Positions 7,599 through 18,400 of a stretch of 64,000 nt of DNA are shown here, in pieces. The position numbers were made by a program, and so were the translations under genes. This DNA comes from Candidatus Eisenbacteria bacterium. Its GTDB lineage: Bacteria > Eisenbacteria > RBG-16-71-46 > CAIMUX01 > JAHJDP01. The stretch covers positions 25,090-89,089 of the forward strand of contig JAHJDP010000037.1 in the NCBI GenBank assembly GCA_018831195.1, read 5' to 3'. The stretch's first letter is position 1. Each line of letters starts with the position of its first letter. Below the pieces are notes generated by a model that saw nothing but the letters and a program-made list of their open reading frames with translations, made no database searches and was not told where the DNA came from.

Positions 7599-9332
7599 TC
7601 ATGGGCGGTGATCGAAGATATCCAGAACCGGCTGGGCCAGATCGAGAACGGGAACAAGATAGAGCAACCGGGAGGAGGAGATTCCCAAATCCCAGGCCCG
7701 GGAATCATCCAGACGGGCGGCGAATTCAACACGCAGAACACCCGACGCTGATTTGGGGTTGCCGATCATAAGGCCGAGTCCCGCGGCCGGTTTCCATTCC
7801 GCATCGCGCAGGCCGTCAAGATCATCACCGACCCAGGCGGCGTCGGCAAAGACCGAGAAGCCGAGATGAAAAAACTGCAGGTGCATAGCGGTCCAATATC
7901 TATGCTCCAGATTGAGGACCAGGTAGCCTGTGCCCGCCAGGGCGCGGGAGGGATACCCTCTCAATCCATTGCCGCCGCCACGGTAGACCCGCTCCTCTGA
8001 TGGAAGATGCTTTCCCCAGCGGACCCGGACCTGCAGGGCCGTCAGGGATTGGGTCGCGTGCCTTCGCATCAGGAGCGACTGCACATTCATCCGCCGCCGG
8101 TTCGGCAGATCGCCGCCCCATTCCAGGGAACTCCACACAAAAATATGAGCCCACCATCTCATCAGAGGGTGCACGGCTCCGGCGAATTGAAGCTCGGCGT
8201 GCCGGCGCCGGTCATCGGCGCCGAAGGGATGAAGATTGCGGCCGAGGATAGCCCGGGTAGAGAAACCGAGGGGGACATCTTCAATAACGCCGTAACGATT
8301 CAAATTCCGCGTTTGTATAAAGCGTCTTTTTTGCAGCCCGGCCGTCAAAAAAATCATCCGGTATTTTTCACCCACCGGATCATCGATCATTCGATCCGTC
8401 ATCCGAAGGGTGATCAACGTGTCGGGCTCGAAATCATAATATAAAAAACCCGCGCCGCCGCCGATTTGTACATTTCTTCCAGTATAATTCTCCACATGAA
8501 CTTGGCCCATCTTCTCGCGCATGGAAAAACGAAGGACCTCCCGGTCATCCTCATACAATCGGTACCGGCCCTTGAAACGAAAGCCGGAGAGACCGTAACT
8601 CCACGGCTCCAAAAAATTGTCATAGGTATGTCCGAAATATCCGCCCCAAACCTGGCCATCTGAGGTCTCACGGAATTCAACGGCCATATTCTCGCGCCGC
8701 CCGAAGAAACGCGGCGCCCACAGCGCAAGACGGGTCTGATCCTGGTCGGTTGACCAACGCTGGCCGGCGCTCAGTGTATTCCCCGTACCGGCGAAATTGG
8801 AGTCGAAGACACCCAAGAGGACGGACCGCAACCCCCCTTCCTGGGAATACCCGGCCTGCAGGGCCAGTGACCAATAATCCTGTGTGTGGATATGGGCCAC
8901 CATCCCCGAATCGGCCGATTCCAGATGACCCTCTACAACCTGAAAGAGGCTGCGCTCGCGCAGAAGACGAATCGATTCGGCGAAGATGAGACTATCGACC
9001 GGTTCGCCTTCCTTCAAAAGAATCTCATTGCGGATGACATAGGGACGCGTTCTGCCGTGAAACCGGTTCGCCAGCTGATAGACCCAAGGGAGGGATTCCC
9101 CCGGCTCCGCCTGGAAAACATTCTCGCGTTGAAGACGGATTTCTTTGAGGATGGAGCGCTTCGCCGCAGGAGGATCACCCGCTGCCATAACAAGCGCGGG
9201 ATGCTGTAGGAACCAAAGAAGACAACAGAGAAGGAGCCACACGCGCGGCCGGAAGAGAGCCGGAAGGCATCTCATCCATTTCATCATTGGTCCGGGGTCC
9301 GTACCGACATTTCTTTGGGTCCCATCGCTCAC
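7599..9332 (-). CDS. BamA/TamA-like outer-membrane beta-barrel protein (Omp85 superfamily)
   Basis: This 577-residue protein starts with a long signal region (hydrophobic RVWLLLCCLLWFLQ, cleavage near MAAGDPP). One POTRA-like segment follows (EILLKEGEPVDSLIFAESIRLLRERSLFQVV), then a C-terminal barrel of about 400 residues with alternating aromatic strands. The barrel contains the Omp85 hallmark loop GGNGLRGYPSRALAG and the later strand FVDAAWVGD-like FADAAWVG. One POTRA is fewer than the five of BamA, which points to a small secretion or insertion barrel rather than BamA itself. GTG 9332 has AGGA nine bases upstream; ATG 9287 or 9284 is an alternative that gives a more usual signal peptide. 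The metallophosphoesterase gene follows 12 bases later. Confidence 0.85.
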   Translation of the reverse strand: MSDGTQRNVGTDPGPMMKWMRCLPALFRPRVWLLLCCLLWFLQHPALVMAAGDPPAAKRSILKEIRLQRENVFQAEPGESLPWVYQLANRFHGRTRPYVIRNEILLKEGEPVDSLIFAESIRLLRERSLFQVVEGHLESADSGMVAHIHTQDYWSLALQAGYSQEGGLRSVLLGVFDSNFAGTGNTLSAGQRWSTDQDQTRLALWAPRFFGRRENMAVEFRETSDGQVWGGYFGHTYDNFLEPWSYGLSGFRFKGRYRLYEDDREVLRFSMREKMGQVHVENYTGRNVQIGGGAGFLYYDFEPDTLITLRMTDRMIDDPVGEKYRMIFLTAGLQKRRFIQTRNLNRYGVIEDVPLGFSTRAILGRNLHPFGADDRRRHAELQFAGAVHPLMRWWAHIFVWSSLEWGGDLPNRRRMNVQSLLMRRHATQSLTALQVRVRWGKHLPSEERVYRGGGNGLRGYPSRALAGTGYLVLNLEHRYWTAMHLQFFHLGFSVFADAAWVGDDLDGLRDAEWKPAAGLGLMIGNPKSASGVLRVEFAARLDDSRAWDLGISSSRLLYLVPVLDLAQPVLDIFDHRP

Positions 9333-9386
9333 AATGGTTTATCCTAACCCACAGACATGGTTTGAGCGATAGGGAGGTTGGTTTCC

Positions 9387-10478
9387 ATGATGAATCCCGT
9401 GGATCGTCTGGACGGATGGGAAGCCCTGGTTTTGGGTGGGACCGGTCTGATCGGTGCCCATGCCGTCCGTTCCCTCAGCCGGCGTGGTGTAAAGGTGAGG
9501 GTTCTCATCCGTTCCTCCCATACCCGACGCGATGTTTTGGATGATGTGCCCGGAGTCCGATTTATTCGGGGGGATCTCTTCTCCCTATCCTCCCTGGAAT
9601 CGGCCATGGAGGGATGCCACCTCTTCGTCCACGCCGCGGGCCCCTATCCGGTCAGCGCGCGCAACAGGGATCACGAAATCCAGCGGGCGCACCAATCCAT
9701 GACCAACATCCTCGACGCGATGCGCCGGAATGTCGCCGGGGAGGTTCGTTCGGCGCCCTTGAACACCGAATCGATTCCGGATGGTCTTGTCCGGGCGGTT
9801 TATGTCAGCAGTTCAACAACGATCGCCCCGCCGGGAAACGGCGAACCTCTTCAGCGGATGGCCAATGAAGATAATCTCTATGAGGAGCCGCCGAAAGGTC
9901 CTTCTTACTTTGCCGTCAAGGAGGCGATGGAGAGGAAGGCCCGTGACGCCGCCCGCGGAGAAGGATTGCCGATCGTCATCGTTAATCCGAGTCTTGTGAT
10001 CGGTCCCTATGACACCAAACCGACAACGGGACAACTCGTCGTTTCGGTCGCTCGGAATCGGATGCCCTTTCTTCTTCATGGGAATATCAATGTCGTCACG
10101 GCCAAAGATGTCGGGGAGGGGATCGTTCTCGCCGCTCTGCGGGGAGAACCGGGCCACCGTTATATCCTCGGCAGCGAGAACATGACCATGGATGATCTGG
10201 TTCGCCGCATTGCGATGGCGACGGGAGCCAGGCCGCCCAAACTTCATCTTCCTGTCGTCCTGGCGAAGATATTCTCCTATCTCACCGAGGGTCTATCCGT
10301 TTTGACACCCGGCCGGCCGCCTTTGTTTCCTCTGAACGGACTTCATATGCTGCTGAAGAGCCAATACCTCGACGCCTCCCGCGCGAGGGAAGAGCTGGGC
10401 TGGAATCCCAGTTCGGTTGACCTCGCCATCACCCAAGCTGTCGCCTTCCTCAGGAAGGAGGGCCGGATCTGGAGTTGA
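9387..10478 (+). CDS. NAD-dependent epimerase/dehydratase (extended SDR family)
   Basis: ATG 9387 is chosen over TTG 9378 because AGGGAGG (9371-9377) sits nine bases before it. The 363-residue protein has a Rossmann fold with GGTGLIGAHAV near the N-terminus, VRVLIRSS after the second strand, and a YFAVK (YxxxK) catalytic pair in the middle. The NPSLVIGPYDTKP block is typical of dihydroflavonol-4-reductase or 3-beta-HSD-like extended SDRs. It ends with a C-terminal substrate domain of about 120 residues. The substrate is unknown. It heads a tight plus-strand gene run: the next gene begins within 1 to 34 bases after its stop. Confidence 0.88.
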   Translation: MMNPVDRLDGWEALVLGGTGLIGAHAVRSLSRRGVKVRVLIRSSHTRRDVLDDVPGVRFIRGDLFSLSSLESAMEGCHLFVHAAGPYPVSARNRDHEIQRAHQSMTNILDAMRRNVAGEVRSAPLNTESIPDGLVRAVYVSSSTTIAPPGNGEPLQRMANEDNLYEEPPKGPSYFAVKEAMERKARDAARGEGLPIVIVNPSLVIGPYDTKPTTGQLVVSVARNRMPFLLHGNINVVTAKDVGEGIVLAALRGEPGHRYILGSENMTMDDLVRRIAMATGARPPKLHLPVVLAKIFSYLTEGLSVLTPGRPPLFPLNGLHMLLKSQYLDASRAREELGWNPSSVDLAITQAVAFLRKEGRIWS

Positions 10479-10512
10479 GATGCCGGATCGCCCCCATTCC
10501 GGAAAGGTCCCA

Positions 10513-13356
10513 ATGATGCCACGATACCGCAACATCTCCATCATTTACATTTTGCCGATCCTGTTCATTGGACTATCGATGTCCCAAGACGCTGGAGCCG
10601 GCGCGCCGGAGGCAGCCCTCCCCAGCCTCGCCGATACCCTCGAGATAGGCCGCTGGCATCTGATAGGACCTGTGCCGATGGGACCCCGGGACGGCGGTGT
10701 CGAACCGCTCGATGCCATGCGTCCCAACGGAGCTTGGCCCCCCGACCTCACGGCGCGGCTGGCGACTTGGCTGGTTCCAGGCGGATGGGTCTCGTGGGAA
10801 GCGCTGCCGGACTCCGCTATCGGCGAAAGGGGGCGCATCTCCATCGAGTGGCCCGACTTGAACTGGACGGATCGGATGGATGAGTGGGGATTCCCCGGGT
10901 TGCTGAATGCAGGCTACCTCTATGCGCAATTCACCGTTCCGGCGGCTTGCCGCGCGCTCGCCAATGTACAACACACATCATCCTTTCGACTCAACGGCGA
11001 TTGGTTCCCCGGAGCGCCTTATGCATTGGCGCCGTATCGTGTACCGGTCATCCTAAAGGCCGGCGTCAATCGTATCCTGCTCTGTACAACCGGCTACGGC
11101 ACCAACCTTTGGGGCACCTTCCATCTCGCCCCGCTTCCCGAAGCCCTGTGGCTGGATGGGAGCGATGCGGTCATCCCGGATATCGTAGCGGGACTTGATC
11201 TCGACGCCCCCATCGGGATTCCCGTTTGGAACGCGACGTCCGGCGAGAGCGGTCCGATCCGGCTGGAGGCGGTGGTTCCCGGCTTGGGGCCGGTCGGCTC
11301 CCGGTCGCTTCAGGGTGTCGCGCCCCTTTCCCTTCGAAAACCGGATATCCCGATCAAGATCTCCTGGATATCGATCGCGCCATTGCTTAAACAATTGAAG
11401 CCATCCACGGAAGATCCGGATGGCGAAGAGGATCAGCCGCAAGATCGCTCTCTTCCCATCATCATCACCGCCAAGTCGATCTTAAAAGTGTCGGATTCAA
11501 GCCACCTCGCGGCGGTTCCGGAGACTCTTTCGATCCCCATCCGCAAACCGAATGAAGCCCGGCGTGTCTCCTTTATTTCCAAGCTAGACCTCTCTCCCCA
11601 GTTCTTCGCTCTGCTGCCGCCGAGCAATCCGCATGCAGCGGAATCCCGCGCTCTCATCTTTTCGGTTCACGGCGCCAGTGTCGACGCTTTGAATCAGGCC
11701 CAGGCCTATAAGGCCAAAGAGTGGGCCTATTTGATCGCTCCCACAAACCGGCGGCCCTACGGCTTCGATTGGCAGGATTGGGGCCGGCGGGACGCTCTTG
11801 AAGTATTGGACATCGCGCTGAACACGCTCCCCATCGATCCCGACCGGGTCTGTCTAACAGGCCACTCAATGGGTGGGCACGGAACCTGGGCGATCGGCGT
11901 TCACCACTTTGATCGCTTTGCCGCCATGGCGCCCAGCGCCGGTTGGTCTCACTTTGATCTTTACGTGCCGATGACGCTTCGAAGAGGCGCCTTGGTGGGG
12001 GATCCCGTCATGGAAGGCTTCTGGCACCGCATGCGAATCGGTGACAAGGTCCCCTTACACATTGGCAATGTAAAAGGTCTTCCGGTCTTCGTGCTTCACG
12101 GCGGCTCCGATGATAATGTGCCGCCGACCCACGGCCGTTTCCTCTCCGCGGAGCTTCAAGCAAAGGGCGGCGAGGTGAAATATGTAGAAGTCCCCGGCAA
12201 GGGTCACTGGTGGGATGACGATTCGGGTGAACCCGGCGCAGCTTGTGTCGATCATCCTGAAATGATGGCGATCTTTCAGGAAGCCCGGCGGAATCCTTGG
12301 CCCACCGAGGTGGAGTATATCCTTTGCGATCCGACGGTGGACGGAGGGACGCGGTCTTGGGTGGAGGTTTTGGAACAGGTCGAGCCGCTGCGGGAATCCT
12401 GGGTGCGGGCCAGGATGGCCGGTTGGGGCCGTTTGGAAGTTGAAACGCGGAACATCGCGGCCCTGGCCCTCAGACCTGAAAAGTGGGTCGAGGATCCTTT
12501 GCCGCAGCAGGGGACCCCTCAGCGGCCCCGGTCGAAATGGCACATTGTCATCAATGACCAGGAACTGGAAGTCAATTCATCGCTGCCCCTGATCCTTGTG
12601 CAAAAAGATTCCGGGTTGTTCTTTCAGAAAAATAAAATTCAATGGGAGGCCGTCCCTCCTGACAGCCACGGCGGACGATTCCTGCGCAATCGGCCGGAAC
12701 CGGGCCATGTTCATGGACTCAAGTCCGGTTTCATGTCTCCTTTTGTTTTTGTATATGGCGCCTCGGGAACGGCCGAGGAGAAGGATGCGGGGCTTCAGGT
12801 CGCCCGAATCCTGGCGCGACAGTGGGCTTATCGCGGCAATGGAGATGCTCCCATCCTCTCTGATCGAGAGATTGAGGGTCTGCGATTATCCACGGACGAG
12901 GCGGCGCGAGGGTTTTTCAAGCGAACGGGGCAGGTGGATAATCGCCTTAAACACTTCGAAGGACGAAACGATTATTCTCCCCGGCTTATTCTTATCGGAA
13001 ATGAGGAATCAAATACGCTTCTGCGGGATCTAGCTGATGAGTCCATCCTCCGGGTCCGGCGGAATGCTGTTGAAATCCGCCAAGGAGCCGAGTGGATCGG
13101 TCCGGTCACGGAGATGCGGGGAGCGGGCCTCTTGAGCGGCGATTTCTCCGTGACGGCGCTGATACCCGATCCCATGGATCCGGCGCGTGTGGCGTGTCTT
13201 TGGGGCGGCACCTCGGCGCGTGCGATCCTCCGCAGCGCGTCGGTGAATCCCTTTTATGCCGGAGCCGGATGGCCTGATTTCTTATTGTTCAATGATTCAT
13301 TTCAAGAGAACGGTTGGGCGGGGTTTTACGGCGCCGGTTTATGGATCAACAAATGA
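10513..13356 (+). CDS. secreted alpha/beta hydrolase, prolyl-oligopeptidase-like esterase
   Basis: ATG 10513 is preferred because GGAAAGG lies five bases upstream and it opens directly into a signal peptide (ISIIYILPILFIGLSM, cleavage near AGAG); ATG 10480 is possible. The 947-residue product has a long N-terminal beta-rich region (about 1-370), then an alpha/beta-hydrolase domain with VHGAS (oxyanion strand), GHSMGGHGTW containing the nucleophile Ser452, HGGSDDNVPP with the acid residue, and GKGHWWDDDSG with the His. About 330 further residues follow with no family I recognise. The arrangement resembles the large periplasmic PHB-depolymerase or S9-like esterases of FCB bacteria. It is co-transcribed with the epimerase gene upstream and overlaps the MBL gene downstream. 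Confidence 0.85.
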   Translation: MMPRYRNISIIYILPILFIGLSMSQDAGAGAPEAALPSLADTLEIGRWHLIGPVPMGPRDGGVEPLDAMRPNGAWPPDLTARLATWLVPGGWVSWEALPDSAIGERGRISIEWPDLNWTDRMDEWGFPGLLNAGYLYAQFTVPAACRALANVQHTSSFRLNGDWFPGAPYALAPYRVPVILKAGVNRILLCTTGYGTNLWGTFHLAPLPEALWLDGSDAVIPDIVAGLDLDAPIGIPVWNATSGESGPIRLEAVVPGLGPVGSRSLQGVAPLSLRKPDIPIKISWISIAPLLKQLKPSTEDPDGEEDQPQDRSLPIIITAKSILKVSDSSHLAAVPETLSIPIRKPNEARRVSFISKLDLSPQFFALLPPSNPHAAESRALIFSVHGASVDALNQAQAYKAKEWAYLIAPTNRRPYGFDWQDWGRRDALEVLDIALNTLPIDPDRVCLTGHSMGGHGTWAIGVHHFDRFAAMAPSAGWSHFDLYVPMTLRRGALVGDPVMEGFWHRMRIGDKVPLHIGNVKGLPVFVLHGGSDDNVPPTHGRFLSAELQAKGGEVKYVEVPGKGHWWDDDSGEPGAACVDHPEMMAIFQEARRNPWPTEVEYILCDPTVDGGTRSWVEVLEQVEPLRESWVRARMAGWGRLEVETRNIAALALRPEKWVEDPLPQQGTPQRPRSKWHIVINDQELEVNSSLPLILVQKDSGLFFQKNKIQWEAVPPDSHGGRFLRNRPEPGHVHGLKSGFMSPFVFVYGASGTAEEKDAGLQVARILARQWAYRGNGDAPILSDREIEGLRLSTDEAARGFFKRTGQVDNRLKHFEGRNDYSPRLILIGNEESNTLLRDLADESILRVRRNAVEIRQGAEWIGPVTEMRGAGLLSGDFSVTALIPDPMDPARVACLWGGTSARAILRSASVNPFYAGAGWPDFLLFNDSFQENGWAGFYGAGLWINK

Positions 13357-14225
13357 AGGATAACCTGATCGGATACTCAAAGGCCCTCTACGCCTCGTGG
13401 TTTTATTACAGGCCGGCGCGGCTTCTGCTGGATTCCGGCGAGGGGGTTATCCATCACCTGAAAAAGAGAATCTTTGGGATCCAGAAAATTTTTATCACTC
13501 ACGGGCATGAGGACCATATCGCAGGCTTGCCCAGCATGGTCAATCTCCGCAACCTGAGCAACGGCCCCCGCGAAGCTCCGCTGGCCATCTATTATCCCAA
13601 GGGGGATCCCTGGATCGCTTATCTAATCGACTACTTGGACAAGAAACAGAAGGATCAACTTCGTTATAAGCTCAGCTGGTTCCCGATCGAGGCCGGCGCG
13701 GAGATCCCGCTCGAGTTCACCCGGCGACAAGTGCGGGTCTCAGCCTTTAAAGTAGAACACGCTCCCGATAGAACCTGCCTCGGCTATCGCATCGAAGAGC
13801 AGCGGCGGCGTCTGCGGGCGGCGCATGACGGCTTGGAGCCGATGGAGATTAAAAGACTCATCGCGGACATAGGACGGGAGAAGGTTTTGGAGGACTTCTG
13901 GCATCCCCTGCTGGTCTATACGGGCGACACAATGCCGCTGCCGGATACCCATGACTGCGTGGGCGCCGAGATCCTCATGATCGATTCGACCTTTCTTGAT
14001 CGAATCGGCATGGAGGGAAGCGGCCACAGTTGTATCGAGGCCAATATGGAGCTGGCGGTGCAGGCGAATGTTAAACATCTAATTCTCACACATCTTTCCG
14101 GGCGTTATAAAGAGACGGAATTATTGGCTTCTATTAACGATTCAGTAAAGCGCTTTGGACGCCCTCCGCGCTTAGGATACTTCTTCGAGGAGCAGTACAT
14201 CGAACTCCCCGCCCTGGAGGGTTGA
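13353..14225 (+). CDS. MBL-fold hydrolase, ribonuclease Z-like
   Basis: The metal motif FITHGHEDHIAGLP (HxHxDH) is followed by VEHAPDRTCLGY, VYTGDT and the terminal LTHLSGRYK, which corresponds to the THFSxRY block of RNase Z/ElaC. The protein is close to the usual bacterial RNase Z size, at 290 residues from ATG 13353. I chose that start because it overlaps the stop of the preceding hydrolase as ATGA; ATG 13341 and GTG 13314 are in frame upstream. A tRNA 3'-processing role is possible, but RNase Z-like paralogues with other substrates exist and the flanking genes give no RNA context. The stop lies 23 bases before the YcaQ-type gene. Confidence 0.85.
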   Translation: MKDNLIGYSKALYASWFYYRPARLLLDSGEGVIHHLKKRIFGIQKIFITHGHEDHIAGLPSMVNLRNLSNGPREAPLAIYYPKGDPWIAYLIDYLDKKQKDQLRYKLSWFPIEAGAEIPLEFTRRQVRVSAFKVEHAPDRTCLGYRIEEQRRRLRAAHDGLEPMEIKRLIADIGREKVLEDFWHPLLVYTGDTMPLPDTHDCVGAEILMIDSTFLDRIGMEGSGHSCIEANMELAVQANVKHLILTHLSGRYKETELLASINDSVKRFGRPPRLGYFFEEQYIELPALEG

Positions 14226-14248
14226 GCACAGCCTTCAAGGAACCCTTT

Positions 14249-15481
14249 ATGAAATCATTCACTATTCCACTTTCACTGGCCCGTCGCATGGCGCTCGACG
14301 CCCAAGGGCTCTACGGCGATTCGAAACATCCCAAAGGGAAGGAAGGGATTGCCCGGACCATTGAACACCTGGGCTATATTCAGATTGATACAATATCAGT
14401 CATTGAACGCGCGCATCATCACACTTTGTGGACACGCAAATCCGATTATCATTTCGAAATGCTTCACGAACTTCAGGCGGCGGACCGCCGGATCTTCGAG
14501 TATTGGGGGCATGCCGCATCTTATCTGCCGATGTCCGACTATCGGTTTTACAAACCCCGCATGAGAAGATTCGAACAGCCTAAAAGCGCGTGGGCGGCGC
14601 AGTGCATAAAAGAACATGGGCATCTGATGCAGGGAATCCTTAAACGAATCCGCGCAGAAGGCCCTTTGAGCTCCAAGGATTTTAAGCCGCCGGCGGATAC
14701 AAAACGCGGGGACTGGTGGAGTTGGAAGCCGGCGAAAGTCGCCCTGGAGCTTCTTTTTTGGAAGGGCGATCTGATGATTTCGGAGCGCCGCCACTTCCAG
14801 AGGCTTTATGACCTCACCGAAAGAGTTTTGCCGGAGTCCATCGATACGCGGATACCGGATGATGATGAACTGGGCGATTTTCTCGTCCATCGCGCCCTCT
14901 CGGCCCATGGGGTCGCCCGGGAACGGGAAATTCGAGATCATATTCGCGGCGCGGAGAAGGGGATCATTTCAAAATCGCTGGCGCGTTCGGTCGATGCAGG
15001 CGATGTCGTGCCGGTTACTTTTGAGGGGGATCCGCAGAATCAGTATTTCGCCCTGCCCAAGATGATAAAGAGGGCTCAACGAATCAAACAGAGGGACCCC
15101 CGTCTCTTTTTACTTTCGCCGTTTGATAATTTCATTATCCAGAGAGAGCGACTGCAATCACTCTTTTCCTTCGACTACACCCTCGAGTGCTATGTCCCCG
15201 CAGCAAAGAGAAAGTACGGGTATTTCGTTCTTCCGATTCTCTGGGGAGAGGAATTCATCGGCCGCATCGATCCTGTCGCCGACCGAAAGGCGAAAAAACT
15301 GACGATCCGCAAAATGATCCTGGAGGCGGATCGTGGAAAAATCGGAGATTTCTTTCCCTGTCTGGCGAAGACGTTGGTTGACTTTTCCCGATTCAATCAC
15401 TGCGATGAGATTCTAATTGAGAATATTAGACCAGCAGGCTTAAAACGCAGGCTTATGAAATTGATAAAGGGATATCAATAG
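14249..15481 (+). CDS. YcaQ-like winged-helix DNA glycosylase family protein
   Basis: ATG 14249 is chosen over TTG 14222 because AAGGA lies upstream at a good distance and homologues start near this point. The 410-residue protein shows the family signatures GYIQIDTISVIERAHHHTLW near the N-terminus, YWGHAASYLP, and SPFDNFIIQRERLQSLF with LECYVPAAKRKYGYFVLPIL towards the C-terminus. The family consists of winged-helix modules; Escherichia coli YcaQ unhooks interstrand cross-links, and relatives in antibiotic clusters (AlkX/AZL-type) repair bulky alkylated bases. A DNA repair role is therefore likely, with the cross-link substrate inferred. It ends four bases from the converging SARP-type regulator. 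Confidence 0.88.
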   Translation: MKSFTIPLSLARRMALDAQGLYGDSKHPKGKEGIARTIEHLGYIQIDTISVIERAHHHTLWTRKSDYHFEMLHELQAADRRIFEYWGHAASYLPMSDYRFYKPRMRRFEQPKSAWAAQCIKEHGHLMQGILKRIRAEGPLSSKDFKPPADTKRGDWWSWKPAKVALELLFWKGDLMISERRHFQRLYDLTERVLPESIDTRIPDDDELGDFLVHRALSAHGVAREREIRDHIRGAEKGIISKSLARSVDAGDVVPVTFEGDPQNQYFALPKMIKRAQRIKQRDPRLFLLSPFDNFIIQRERLQSLFSFDYTLECYVPAAKRKYGYFVLPILWGEEFIGRIDPVADRKAKKLTIRKMILEADRGKIGDFFPCLAKTLVDFSRFNHCDEILIENIRPAGLKRRLMKLIKGYQ

Positions 15482-15485
15482 AGTC

Positions 15486-18400
15486 TTAGTCGCCGCATAA
15501 TAGCCGGGCGCTCAACTCAAGAAGTTCTTTGTCGGCATCTCTCACTGATTCCAGAATCGGCTCACTCATCGCCGGTCTGATAGCATTCCGTTCGCCGAGC
15601 CTGCGCCCGAGGGGACTGAGAACAGGATGATGGCGCACCATCTCCAGAATTTTCTCCGCCGATTCCCTGTTATCTTTATCGGGTACACCTTTTTCTATTT
15701 CAATATTTGCAATCTCGACCAGGCACTCGAGCCAGGTCGGCGTTTCCCTGTCTTCAAGCGAAAGATGGATCGCTCTCTTAAGAGATGATCGAGATTCTTG
15801 GTACCGCTGTTCCCTGAAAGCAAGGCGCGCCATCGCCAGATGCCCCCATGGATTTTTGGGTTGGAGTTCCCTATCAGGCACCAGAAAGACTGTCTGATCT
15901 CTATCGTCCGCTTCGAAAGGCTGCGAGGTTGCTACCTGTTGAAGATGAGAATGGGCTTCACCAAGATCGCCTTCAAAGATAAAGATATTCGCATAGAGGG
16001 AGCGCAGGATGCCCATCCACGATTCAGTACCGAGTGTTTCAGCGATGGGCAGAGCCTCATTCAAACAAAGCCGAGCCCTGGGGAAATCATCAAGTTCATA
16101 GTGGATGACGGCGATTTGCGCGAGCATTCGCATGATCCTCAGCCGGTTCCCTGTTTTGCGGGATCTCTGAAGACATCTTTCAAAAATCTGAAGGGCTTCA
16201 ATGAACCGGCCTGTTTGCCGGGTGACATACCCCTGGCTCGCGAGACATGAGACAGCGCCGTCAGGATCAACACCTAACTTATCACGTATGCCCAGGCTTT
16301 CTTGAAAACGCCTTCCGGCCACATAATACATTTTGCGCTCTTCCGCCGCCCATCCCAGTATAAAGAGAGATAATGCGACACCCCAATGATCCCGAATTTG
16401 CCGGCGCAGCCGAAGACTCTGTCTTGCATAATTCAACGCCCTCCTAGGATCGACCGTTCGAAGAGAAAAGGAGAGCACCTCCAAAGAAAGAGCCATGCCC
16501 CATCGATCATCTTCAGCCTCAAAGATCGAAAGGCTCTTTAACAACTCCTTTTGAATTTCTTCAAGAGTTAACCATCGACCCAATATGACGGCAAGAATCG
16601 TCACAAAAGCGACATGTGTGTTTGAATTGGGTGCTTTAAAGCAATTTAAGCTCCTCTCAATAAGATCGCGACTCCGGTTGGGATCCAAAAACTTGTTAAA
16701 CCAGCCTTGCGATGCAAGCAGAAGCCCGAACAGCGTGCGCTGTGTGGATCGGCTTCGCTTATTTATCAATTCCAGGGACTCTCCACTGATATCAGCGCCT
16801 TCTTGATATCGATTTTGAATGTCATAGAAAAGAAATATCCCCAGAAAGGCTTTCGTCATGAGAGCGAATAACCCGTCTTTCGCGGCATGAAGCCAGGCAA
16901 CCCTGATATTCCCGCCCTCTCTCGCCAATGCTTCGAGATATTCCTTTTGTTCCGGTCCCTTCAGTTTTACACCGGCTTCCACCAGTTTATTGAGGTAAAA
17001 ACGGGTATATCGGTCTATTGTGGCTCTATGTTCTCCGGCATCGCTCTCTAACTTCTCACCGGCATATTGCCGCAGCACCTCATGAATCTGGTATTGTTCA
17101 TGGCCTGCCGGGAGCAGCAGGGACTTATCAATTAGACTCCTCAATGTCAGGATCGAACATCCCGAGATCTTTTCCGCCGCTTCACGAGCAAAGGTTCCAT
17201 GAAATACCGACAGCCGCCGGAAGCAGGTCTGTTCGTTTTTTGCTAAGATCCTCCAGGATTGCTCAAAAACATTCCGCAAGCTGCGGTGACGATCGGGAAT
17301 GTTCTCGTGCCGGCTCACCAGAAAATCGAAATTTGAATCAAGTTCCTCGGCGATTTCATGACAGGTTAATGTTCTGACCCAGGTCGCGGCGAGCTCAATC
17401 CCCAATGGGCTCCCCTGAAGACGCCGGCAGACCCCGGCCACCGCCGCGAGGTCTTCCGGCGCCGGTGAGAACTCAACTCCCATACGATTCGCCGTCTGCA
17501 CGAAGAGTTGTACGGCGCTATAAACTTCATATTGGGATGGTTCCGTCCCCGGTTCGGGATAAGGCAAACCCTGCAAATCCATCACCCACTCGCCCTGTAG
17601 GTGAAGGCGTTCCCGGGAGGTTCCAAGGACCTTTACGCCGGGGGCCTGCCGGATGATGCCGGCGATGACATCGACACTACCGACCAATTGTTCAAGATTA
17701 TCCAAGACCAGCAACATCTGCTTTTCCCGGAGAAAATTATATAACAGAGATTTCCAGTGATCTGTTGTCAGACCCGCCTTTTTTAATTTGGCCTCCGATC
17801 GATGATAAAACGGCGCTCCAAGCGCTTTTAAAATAGAGGGGACAAGAAATTCCTTCGAATCAACCGCCGCCAATGGAACAAAATGAACTCCGTCGATAAA
17901 TTTTCCCGCGATTTCGCCGGCTACTTTCGTGGCCAAGCGCGTTTTCCCGACGCCTCCGGATCCCACCAGGGTCAGCAGCCGCACCTGCGGCATAGCGAAA
18001 AGCTCATGAAGCTTTTTCAACTCCATTTCGCGGCCAAGAAACGGTGTCGGCGATTCAATAAAGTTTGTCGTTAAGATTCTATCGCGGCCTGAATCCGTTT
18101 TGATCCTATTATTTTCGAATACGATCTTGTCTCTGAGCGCCGTCGTTTCGGCGCTTAACGACATTCCCATTTCCTTTTTAAAAAGCCGTTCGCTCTTTTC
18201 AAATAAGTTCAAGGCCGCTCCGCGCCGCCCCAGGAGGGCATAAAGGGCCATCAGGCGGCGCAGTACCGATTCATTGAAGAAATCCAAGGACAACAATCGA
18301 ACCGCATAATCAATCGCTCTATCGATTTGATTTTGTTTTTCATGAATCGAAATCAGAAATTTCAATATTCTTATGAGAGCGGCCCTGCACTTCTCTTCCT

